The position numbers and the translations under genes are program-made. From Campylobacteraceae bacterium (GTDB lineage: Bacteria; Campylobacterota; Campylobacteria; Campylobacterales; Sulfurovaceae), in NCBI GenBank assembly GCA_027063325.1, contig JAMOSA010000303.1:1-5348 (forward strand): a DNA stretch of 5,348 nucleotides, given 5' to 3'. The notes beneath the pieces are model-generated. The model was not told the origin of the DNA. It made no database searches and was given only the letters and a program-made list of their open reading frames with translations. Every line of letters starts with the position of its first letter. The stretch's first letter is position 1. Of the stretch, positions 1-4,977 are shown one piece after another.

Positions 1-1235
1 ATTGGACAAGATGTTGAACCTGTACACTCTGTTACATCTTCTCCTGTCATCTCCAGATGAATACCACCTGCTATAGTTCCTGCTTTGTGGTGGATCTCAA
101 AAAATTGTCTAACTTCAGATAAGATATTTTCAAAATCTCTTGTTTTAAATCCACTAGGACTTTTTTCTACATTTCCATGCATAGGATCTATTGTCCATAC
201 TACATTCTTACCTGCTTCTTTGACTGCTTCAAGAAGTGGAGGGAAATATTTAGCTATCTTTGAAGCTCCCATTCTAACAATCAGATTTAATCTACCCTCT
301 TCATTGTGAGGATTTAGTGCATCAATCAACTCTAAGAGTTCATCTTTTTGCATAGTAGGACCTACTTTACATCCTATAGGATTATTGATACCTCTAAAGT
401 ACTCGATATGAGCTTCATTTAAATCTCTTGTTCTATCACCAATCCATAGCATATGAGCTGAAGTATTGTACCATCTGTTATCTATACTGTCTTTTCTAGT
501 TAGTGCCTCTTCATAATTTAAAAGTAGGGCTTCATGAGATGTATATACTGTTGTTTGTCTAAGTTGAGGAGCATTTTGACTATTGATTCCAGCAGCTGCA
601 ATAAATTTCATAGCTTTATCTATACGGTTACTAAGCTCTTCATATCTCTTTCCAAGAGGATGATCTTTGATAAAATCCAAATTCCATCTATGTACCTCAT
701 TCAAGTCTGCTAATCCACCTCTTGAGAATGCTCTAAGCAGGTTCATTGTTGCAGCTGATTGATTGTATGCTTTTAGCATTCTTGTAGGATCTGGTGTTCT
801 AGCTTTGGCACTAAATTCGATATCATTTATAATATCACCTCTATAGCTTGGTAATTTTATACCATTTTTCTCTTCAAAATCACTTGAGCGAGGCTTTGCA
901 AACTGTCCTGCAATTCTGCCTATTTTGACTACCGGTTTACCTTTTGAGTAAGTCATAACTACAGACATTTGTAAAATTAGTTTAAACAGATTTTTGATGG
1001 TATCAGCATTGAATGATGCAAAACTCTCTGCACAATCACCACCTTGTATTATAAAGGCTTCTCCTCTGCCTACTCTTGCTAAATCCTCTTTGAGATTTCT
1101 TGCTTCACCTGCAAATATCAAAGGAGGGTAACTTTTTAGCTCTTGTTCTACCTCTTTTAATAGTTTTTCATCTTCATATTTAGGCTGTTGTTTTATTGGA
1201 AAATCTCTCCAGCTATCGGGTCTCCAACTCATCAT
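1..1235 (-). CDS. Class II 3-deoxy-7-phosphoheptulonate (DAHP) synthase, 3' end cut by window edge
   Basis: This enzyme condenses phosphoenolpyruvate with erythrose 4-phosphate, the first step of the cytosolic shikimate pathway. From the ATG at 1233-1235 the frame stays open for 411 codons to the left edge. Class II (plant/Mycobacterium/Helicobacter-type) signatures are clear: MSWRPDSWRDFP at the N-terminus, GGDCAESF with metal-ligand Cys68, GRIAGQFAKPRS near 95-106, GGLADLNEVHRW, NPIGCKVGPTM near 285-295, WTIDPMHGN with His353, and HLEMTGEDVTEC with Glu395. The expected YCDPRLN motif with the fourth metal ligand lies past the edge, so roughly 40 residues are missing if the family's usual length of about 450 holds. 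Two Met codons are tandem; the first is preceded by AAGGA at a normal distance. Cys68 lies earlier than the equivalent Cys in the M. tuberculosis enzyme, so the N-terminal allosteric extension appears absent. It follows trpS and has its own candidate promoter. Confidence 0.96.
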   Translation of the reverse strand, partial: MMSWRPDSWRDFPIKQQPKYEDEKLLKEVEQELKSYPPLIFAGEARNLKEDLARVGRGEAFIIQGGDCAESFASFNADTIKNLFKLILQMSVVMTYSKGKPVVKIGRIAGQFAKPRSSDFEEKNGIKLPSYRGDIINDIEFSAKARTPDPTRMLKAYNQSAATMNLLRAFSRGGLADLNEVHRWNLDFIKDHPLGKRYEELSNRIDKAMKFIAAAGINSQNAPQLRQTTVYTSHEALLLNYEEALTRKDSIDNRWYNTSAHMLWIGDRTRDLNEAHIEYFRGINNPIGCKVGPTMQKDELLELIDALNPHNEEGRLNLIVRMGASKIAKYFPPLLEAVKEAGKNVVWTIDPMHGNVEKSPSGFKTRDFENILSEVRQFFEIHHKAGTIAGGIHLEMTGEDVTECTGSTSCP

Positions 1236-1260
1236 AATATCCTTCTAAAAAAATTGCGTT

Positions 1261-1284
1261 GATTATATCAAAAGTTATATAATC
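1261..1284. repeat. 8-bp perfect inverted repeat around the DAHP synthase -10 box
   Basis: GATTATAT (1261-1268) and ATATAATC (1277-1284) are perfect reverse complements around an 8-nt spacer. In the direction of transcription it lies 15 nt after the trpS stop. Seven nt beyond the stem there is a run of seven Ts (1253-1247, minus strand). It could therefore be a weak trpS terminator, an operator over the downstream -10 box, or a chance palindrome in AT-rich DNA. The stem is entirely A/T except for one G-C pair, so as an RNA hairpin it would be weak. Confidence 0.4.
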
Positions 1285-1292
1285 ATTGTTAA
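1262..1292 (-). promoter_or_regulatory. Candidate sigma-70 promoter of the DAHP synthase gene
   Basis: Read on the minus strand, a perfect extended -10 element TGATATAAT has its TATAAT at 1267-1262. A possible -35, TTAACA, lies at 1292-1287 with a long 19-nt spacer; strong -35 boxes are commonly absent in Campylobacterota. Transcription would begin near 1255, giving a leader of about 20 nt that carries the AAGGA ribosome site. The -10 lies inside one arm of an 8-bp inverted repeat (1261-1284). Assigned by eye from consensus. Confidence 0.6.
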
Positions 1293-1299
1293 TATATAT

Positions 1300-2262
1300 T
1301 TACAGTATCCCTACACACTCTCTAACCTGTTCCATTTTTACTTCTGCTATAGCTTTTGCTTTTTTTGCTCCATGATCCAAAATTTCTAATACTTCATCTG
1401 TATGCTCTTTATAGTAGGCTCTTTTCTCTCTTGCTTCTTCAAAGTGATCCCAAATCAGAGATTTTAAATACTTTTTAAAGTGTCCATAACCCTCTTTTCC
1501 ACTTCTATATCTATTGGCTAACTCAAGTTGCTCCTCTTTGTCTAAAAACAGGCAACATATTGCATATACATTACAGCTTTCATAATCTAGTGGTTCTCCA
1601 AGTGGTGTAGAGTCTGTTACTATCTTGTTACATCTTTTTTGCAGAGGCTTCTCTTCCATAAATATCTCTATTGTATTGTTGTAGCTTTTGCTCATCTTGG
1701 CTCCATCAATTCCTGGAACTGTAGCTACACTCTCTTCTACATAAGCTTCTGGTACAGTAAATATCTCTCCATGTTCATTATTAAACTTGATTGCTATATC
1801 TCTGGTCATCTCAAGATGTTGAATCTGATCTTTGCCTACTGGTACTTTTTGTGCATCATATAGCAGTATATCAGCAGCCATCAATACAGGATAGCTAAAG
1901 AGTGCATGAGAGGGTGTTATACCTTTGGCTACTTTGTCTTTGTAGCTGTGACCTCTTTCTAACAGACCTACAGGGGTATATCTTGAGAGTATCCAGTAGA
2001 GTTCAAGTACCTCTTTGACATGGCTTTGTACCCAAAAGTGGCTTCTGTTTGGATCAATTCCAAGTGATAAGAAGTCTATGGCAACATCTATAGTCATACT
2101 CTTTAACTCTTTTATATCAGCTCCACCGCTTAGAGCGTGATAGTTGGCTATAAATGCAAAGAGTTCATTCTCTTCTTGCAGTTTTAACATCTGTTTGATA
2201 GCTCCAAAGTAGTTACCTATATGTAGTTTGCCTGATGGTTGTATTCCTGACAATATACGCAT
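1300..2262 (-). CDS. trpS: Tryptophan--tRNA ligase (TrpRS)
   Basis: This cytosolic class I aminoacyl-tRNA synthetase attaches tryptophan to tRNA-Trp using ATP. The 320-aa product has the usual length for bacterial TrpRS and is complete. Visible motifs are the N-terminal SGIQPSGKLHIGNYFGA (residues 5-21) with the HIGH-type ATP site HIGN at 14-17; MAADILLYDA (128-137), whose Asp131 corresponds to the tryptophan-binding aspartate; VPVGKDQIQHLEMTRDIA (140-157), the GxDQ region; and AKMSKS (188-193), the KMSKS loop. The start is supported by AGGA shortly upstream and by the immediate onset of the conserved motif. The stop is TAA. It lies downstream of the ferredoxin-thioredoxin reductase gene with its own candidate promoter, and 64 nt upstream of the DAHP synthase gene, so the two aromatic amino-acid genes may be partly co-transcribed. 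No T-box or leader peptide is seen in the short upstream region. Confidence 0.98.
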   Translation of the reverse strand: MRILSGIQPSGKLHIGNYFGAIKQMLKLQEENELFAFIANYHALSGGADIKELKSMTIDVAIDFLSLGIDPNRSHFWVQSHVKEVLELYWILSRYTPVGLLERGHSYKDKVAKGITPSHALFSYPVLMAADILLYDAQKVPVGKDQIQHLEMTRDIAIKFNNEHGEIFTVPEAYVEESVATVPGIDGAKMSKSYNNTIEIFMEEKPLQKRCNKIVTDSTPLGEPLDYESCNVYAICCLFLDKEEQLELANRYRSGKEGYGHFKKYLKSLIWDHFEEAREKRAYYKEHTDEVLEILDHGAKKAKAIAEVKMEQVRECVGIL

Positions 2263-2290
2263 CTTATATCCTAATAAAAATTTTTTGGTG

Positions 2291-2299
2291 ATTATAGCA
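2291..2299 (-). promoter_or_regulatory. trpS: Candidate extended -10 promoter of trpS
   Basis: On the minus strand TGCTATAAT gives a perfect TATAAT at 2296-2291 preceded by TG at the extended -10 position. No good -35 is seen 16-18 nt upstream. Transcription would start near 2284, about 21 nt before the trpS ATG, leaving room for the AGGA ribosome site but not for a riboswitch or T-box. Confidence 0.6.
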
Positions 2300-2335
2300 G
2301 ATGTGAGATTTGTAGAACTATACTATTATATATTT

Positions 2336-2355
2336 TATGGCACAAAAGTACCATA
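2336..2355 (-). terminator. Hairpin after the ferredoxin-thioredoxin reductase gene, weak terminator candidate
   Basis: On the minus strand, UAUGGUAC and GUGCCAUA can form an 8-bp stem (one U-G wobble) closed by a UUUU loop. It begins 8 nt after the TGA of the reductase gene. The plus-strand version has a C-A mismatch instead of the wobble, which fits a structure acting in minus-strand RNA. What follows is A/T-rich but not a U-run, so if it terminates at all it is not a canonical intrinsic terminator; it could instead stabilise the mRNA end. Confidence 0.4.
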
Positions 2356-2363
2356 TCTATCAA

Positions 2364-2705
2364 TCAATGGTCATGGGTAGAGGCATACTCTGGTGAACAA
2401 AATATTCCACAATGGCATTTACCTTCATTTGGAATCTCCTCCTCAATTGCCGGTTTACATGGACAGAGTCTATTGTCTGCACTTATATGTTTGCCATTTT
2501 CATCCTATATTACCATATAGCATGGACACCATCTCTTGCCATATAGCAATTTGTGTCTTGCCAATCCCATCAATACACCCTCTGTTACATCATGATTTGG
2601 ATTTAATACCCACCCAAATCTGTCACACACCTTATCAGCAAATTTTTTGGTCTTTTCAAATTCATTTAAAAATTCATCAGAACTCATATCTACAAACTGC
2701 ATCAT
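2364..2705 (-). pseudogene. Ferredoxin-thioredoxin reductase catalytic (beta) subunit with an in-frame TAG at codon 67
   Basis: The family reduces thioredoxin-type disulfides with electrons from ferredoxin through a [4Fe-4S] cluster next to a redox disulfide. The frame begins at tandem ATGs behind AAGGGAG and encodes 66 residues, including KFADKVCDRFGWVLNPN, EGVLMGLARHKLLYGKRW and the first Cys motif CPC (60-62). It then hits TAG at 2507-2505. The same frame continues without a shift for 46 codons to TGA at 2366-2364 and carries the remaining motifs: NRLCPCKPAIEEEIP (Cys81, Cys83), KCHCGIFCSPEYA (Cys97, Cys99, Cys103), and ends THDH. The whole frame is 113 codons, a normal length for the family. 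The second half has no ATG, GTG or TTG in frame before its Cys motifs, so it cannot easily be made alone. A peptide ending at the TAG would lack four of the six CPC/CPC/CHC cysteines. Either a recent nonsense mutation, a sequence error or readthrough is possible. No partner subunit gene is in the window. Confidence 0.9.
2505..2507 (-). other. In-frame amber codon inside the reductase gene
   Basis: The codons around it read ATG GTA ATA TAG GAT GAA AAT, that is, M-V-I-stop-D-E-N. Family similarity resumes in the same frame, so a single substitution of a sense codon (for example CAG, AAG or GAG) would explain it without an indel. The true original residue cannot be told from this sequence. Confidence 0.9.
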
Positions 2706-2727
2706 ACTACGCTCCCTTTTGTTGATT

Positions 2728-2759
2728 AGTATTTGATATATATTATCATAATAAATACT
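2728..2759 (-). promoter_or_regulatory. Likely promoter/operator region of the reductase gene
   Basis: This AT-rich stretch lies about 22 nt upstream of the reductase ATG. It holds an outer inverted repeat, AGTATTT (2728-2734) with AAATACT (2753-2759), and an offset inner one, TGATA-N5-TATCA (2734-2748). On the minus strand TGATAATAT could serve as an extended -10 at about 2748-2740. A regulator such as a Fur or Crp/Fnr relative is conceivable, but the spacing matches no consensus I can name with confidence. Confidence 0.35.
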
Positions 2760-2785
2760 TAATAGATGAGAAAAACTATTTTGCT

Positions 2786-2833
2786 ACTCTATTGATTAGA
2801 GTATGTTACAAAAATACTCTAATCCAAAAGAGT
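2786..2833 (-). terminator. Large inverted repeat ending the metY operon, terminator-like
   Basis: GATTAGAGTAT (2794-2804) and ATACTCTAATC (2814-2824) form a perfect 11-bp stem with a 9-nt loop. An internal loop of 3 and 4 nt separates it from an outer 5-bp stem, ACTCT (2786-2790) with AGAGT (2829-2833). It starts 8 nt after the metY TAA, which suits a terminator for the upstream four-gene cluster. On the minus strand the next T-run (TTTTT) is displaced about 10 nt from the stem base, so it is not a textbook intrinsic terminator. Confidence 0.6.
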
Positions 2834-2840
2834 GAAGTAT

Positions 2841-4109
2841 TTACAATCTATTTAGAGCCTGGGAGAGATCCTCTATCAAATCTTTTGTATCTTCAAGTCC
2901 AATACTCAGCCTAATCAATCCTTCTGGAACTCCTGCTGCTATCAACTCCTCCTTGCTCAACTGTTGGTGAGTGGTACTGGCTGGATGAGTTACGATAGAT
3001 TTACTGTCACCTATATTTACAACAAGTGAAAACAGTTCCATACTGTCAGCCAATTTTTGAGCATCCTCTTTGCTTTTTAACTCAAAACTCAAAAGTCCAC
3101 TACTCATACCATCTTTGAGATACTTTTGAGCTCTTTTGTAGTTTGGATCACTCTTTAATCCTGGATAGTTGACCTTTATAACTTTTGGATGCTCATCTAA
3201 AAATTGAGCAATTTTTAAAGCTGAATTGGAGTGTTGTTGCATTCTAAGAGGCAAAGTTTCAAGACCTTGGATATATAACCAACTATTAAATGGTGATGGT
3301 GTTGCACCAAAATCTCTAAGTAGAGCCAATCTTACTCTAAGAGTAAATGGAGGCAGAGGCATACTGCTGTATATCAACCCATGATAACTCATATCTGGTT
3401 CATTAAAGTGGTAATATCTATCATTATCTTTAATGAGTGATACCAAATCCTCTCTTTCTACTATAATTCCACCAATAGCCAAGCCTTGACCGGTTGTATA
3501 TTTACTGGCACTGTGTACCACCAAATCTGCTCCATATTTTATGGGATTACACAGTATTGGTGAGGCTACTGTATTGTCAACACAAGTTATAATTTTATAC
3601 TCTTTTGCAATAGAGGTTATTGCTTCAATATCTGCTACATCAATGCTTGGATTTGTAATACTCTCAAATATAATAAGTTTTGTTTTATTATCAATTATTG
3701 ATTTTAACTCTTGTGGATTGTGTACATCAAATGTTCTAGCTTCTATTCCAAATCGTTTGATTGTATGGGTTGTAAGTGTTGATGTGCCACCATATACCTG
3801 TTTGGCTACTGCTATATTATCTCCAGCTTCGGCTACATTTGCAATTGCATAAAATATTGCACTCATACCACTGGCTGTAGCAATACTTGCTACTCCACCC
3901 TCAAGTTTTGCAAATCTCTTTTCAAATACATCTGTAGTTGGATTTGTAAGTCTTGTATATATATTTCCCAATTCTTCCAATTCAAACAGTTTTGCAGCGT
4001 GGTTGGTAGATTCAAACTCATAGGCTGTAGTTTGATATATGGGTACTACCATACTTTTTTGAGAATCTTTTTCATATCCATAGTGTGTTACTATTGTTTT
4101 TTGTTCCAT
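2841..4109 (-). CDS. metY: O-acetylhomoserine sulfhydrylase (O-acetylhomoserine aminocarboxypropyltransferase)
   Basis: This cytosolic PLP enzyme of the Cys/Met-metabolism family makes homocysteine from O-acetyl-L-homoserine and sulfide, the direct-sulfhydrylation route to methionine. The complete 422-aa product has the family signature: IYTRLTNPTTDVFEKR (50-65; Tyr51 and Arg53 for the PLP phosphate), TASGMSAI (78-85), VDNTVASP (177-184; Asp178 for the pyridine nitrogen), VHSASKYTTGQG with the Schiff-base Lys203, and the C-terminal LIRLSIGLED (398-407; Arg400 for the substrate carboxylate). The insert around 240-295 (LRVRLALLRDFG, FNSWLYIQGLETLPLRMQQH) and the length favour MetY over the shorter MetB/MetC/MetZ, which remain the alternatives. 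The ATG touches the dgkA stop directly and is preceded by AAAGGAG 8 nt upstream, so translation is probably coupled. It ends in TAA before a large inverted repeat. Confidence 0.95.
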   Translation of the reverse strand: MEQKTIVTHYGYEKDSQKSMVVPIYQTTAYEFESTNHAAKLFELEELGNIYTRLTNPTTDVFEKRFAKLEGGVASIATASGMSAIFYAIANVAEAGDNIAVAKQVYGGTSTLTTHTIKRFGIEARTFDVHNPQELKSIIDNKTKLIIFESITNPSIDVADIEAITSIAKEYKIITCVDNTVASPILCNPIKYGADLVVHSASKYTTGQGLAIGGIIVEREDLVSLIKDNDRYYHFNEPDMSYHGLIYSSMPLPPFTLRVRLALLRDFGATPSPFNSWLYIQGLETLPLRMQQHSNSALKIAQFLDEHPKVIKVNYPGLKSDPNYKRAQKYLKDGMSSGLLSFELKSKEDAQKLADSMELFSLVVNIGDSKSIVTHPASTTHQQLSKEELIAAGVPEGLIRLSIGLEDTKDLIEDLSQALNRL

Positions 4110-4124
4110 CTATACTACTCCTTT
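4110..4124 (-). promoter_or_regulatory. metY: metY ribosome binding site embedded in the end of dgkA
   Basis: AAAGGAG at 4124-4118 (minus strand) lies within the last dgkA codons, 8 nt before the metY ATG. The dgkA TAG occupies the three bases immediately before that ATG. A strong site at this place fixes the metY start and argues for independent initiation or reinitiation there. Confidence 0.75.
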
Positions 4125-4481
4125 AAACTCATAATATATAACTGTTATCCATATCATTACAGTAATGCTAAAAGCCAACATTACTGCAAAAGCACCTATA
4201 TCTTTGGCTTGACCAGCTAATGGGTGATACTCTTTTGTTACCAAATCAACAACCCTCTCAATTGCACTGTTGATAGCTTCTGCTAAGAGTACAAGCCACA
4301 TAGATATAAACATAACTGCTTTTGAGAGTAGTGTAAATGGCAAAAATATTAATGTAAAAGTAAGTATAGATATAACCAAAAGTTGAATTTTGAATGATGT
4401 TTCACTCTTGATTACCTCTTTCATACCATCTATTGCATAGTTGATATTTGCAAAAAGTTTAAATTTTGGTTTATTTGTCAT
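4110..4481 (-). CDS. dgkA: Diacylglycerol kinase, DgkA family
   Basis: This inner-membrane enzyme phosphorylates diacylglycerol to phosphatidic acid with ATP; in proteobacteria it recycles diacylglycerol released by envelope glucan or lipid modification. The 123-aa product matches the family length (E. coli 122 aa). Three hydrophobic segments are visible at about 32-48, 52-68 and 96-114. The signature AEAINSAIERVVDL (67-80) contains Glu68, Asn71 and Glu75 in the ExxNxxxE arrangement, and EYHPLAGQAKDIGAFAV (84-100) supplies Lys93 and Asp94. These are one residue offset from the E. coli E69, N72, E76, K94 and D95. An amphipathic N-terminus with INYAIDGMKEVIKSE (13-27) also fits. It starts 4 nt after the preceding gene with a weak ribosome site, so it probably relies on translational coupling. 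It ends in TAG directly abutting metY in the same frame. Confidence 0.97.
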   Translation of the reverse strand: MTNKPKFKLFANINYAIDGMKEVIKSETSFKIQLLVISILTFTLIFLPFTLLSKAVMFISMWLVLLAEAINSAIERVVDLVTKEYHPLAGQAKDIGAFAVMLAFSITVMIWITVIYYEFKGVV

Positions 4482-4485
4482 AGTG

Positions 4486-4953
4486 TTACTTTATTGTTTT
4501 ATATGATATTAGTTTTTTTTCCAATTTCATTTGTCTATATTGATCAATTAGAGTAAAAATCAAATCCCACAACTCATAACTTGTTGATTCTATTGCCAAT
4601 ATTGTAGCTCTGAGTTTGGTTTCATTTTGGTTATCTCTCCATTTTGTAGATAATCTTTTATAAAAGTAGTAACCACCATCTACTTTTGTATCCTGACACA
4701 CTACAAGACACATTTTACCATTATTGGTAAGTGATATAAGTAAATCAGTTTTTCTTTTATTTGACTCTATAAACTCTTCTAAATTGCTAGATGATGATTC
4801 CAGTAAAACCATTGTCAGACTTTTGATTCTATATTTTTGAAGCATTCTAAATAGAAGTTTGCTTGGGTTTTTTAGTTTGCTATGCAAAGCTATAGACATC
4901 TTTAGCATAGATTCATTGAGTAACTCTCTCTCTTTTGTTATCTTGTTTGCCAT
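4486..4953 (-). CDS. Uncharacterised protein, possibly a degenerate GGDEF-like domain
   Basis: I do not recognise this 155-aa protein as a named family. The C-terminal two thirds follow the rhythm of a GGDEF domain: RKTDLLISL (67-75) where diguanylate cyclases have R-x-S-D, then MCLVVCQDTKVDGGYYFYKRL (81-101) like the strand and helix after the signature, then LRATILAIESTSYELWDLI (114-132) and a final helix like the end of the domain. The GGDEF loop itself is replaced by TNNGKM (76-81), and the first part, including the metal-binding Asp region, is shortened to SLTMVLLESSSS (45-56). If the resemblance is real it could not be an active cyclase. The similarity is inferred by eye and could be a general alpha/beta pattern. 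No signal peptide or membrane segment is seen. The start is firm: AGGAG lies 7 nt before the ATG. It stands 24 nt after the nuclease-like gene and 4 nt before dgkA. Confidence 0.75.
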   Translation of the reverse strand: MANKITKERELLNESMLKMSIALHSKLKNPSKLLFRMLQKYRIKSLTMVLLESSSSNLEEFIESNKRKTDLLISLTNNGKMCLVVCQDTKVDGGYYFYKRLSTKWRDNQNETKLRATILAIESTSYELWDLIFTLIDQYRQMKLEKKLISYKTIK

Positions 4954-4977
4954 TAAAATCTCCTATTTTTAATATAT

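Noticed and set aside
85..309. Plus-strand open frame of 74 codons
   Set aside because: It lies antisense within the clearly conserved DAHP synthase frame and has no recognisable protein features or ribosome site.
1639..1863. Plus-strand open frame of 74 codons
   Set aside because: It is antisense to trpS, whose motifs occupy the other strand; shadow frame.
2263..2363. T-box or tryptophan leader peptide before trpS
   Set aside because: The predicted leader is only about 20 nt, and no T-box motif or Trp-rich small frame is visible.
2364..2507. Frameshift as the cause of the reductase interruption
   Set aside because: Translating past the TAG shows that the remaining Cys motifs are in the same frame, so no indel is needed.
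2364..2705. Pyrrolysine or genome-wide TAG recoding as the default explanation
   Set aside because: TAG terminates dgkA directly before the metY ATG and also ends the nuclease-like gene, and no pyl genes are in view; kept only as one option to test.
2393..2725. Plus-strand open frame of 110 codons opposite the reductase gene
   Set aside because: It looked more complete than the interrupted gene, but its composition is the mirror of the conserved Cys-motif frame, it has no recognisable domain, and it offers no reason to prefer it.
3541..3852. Plus-strand open frame of 103 codons inside metY
   Set aside because: It is antisense to the PLP-binding region of metY; its hydrophobic look is a by-product of the opposite codons.
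3999..4220. Plus-strand open frame of 73 codons across the metY-dgkA junction
   Set aside because: It overlaps two well-supported genes on the other strand and has no family signature.
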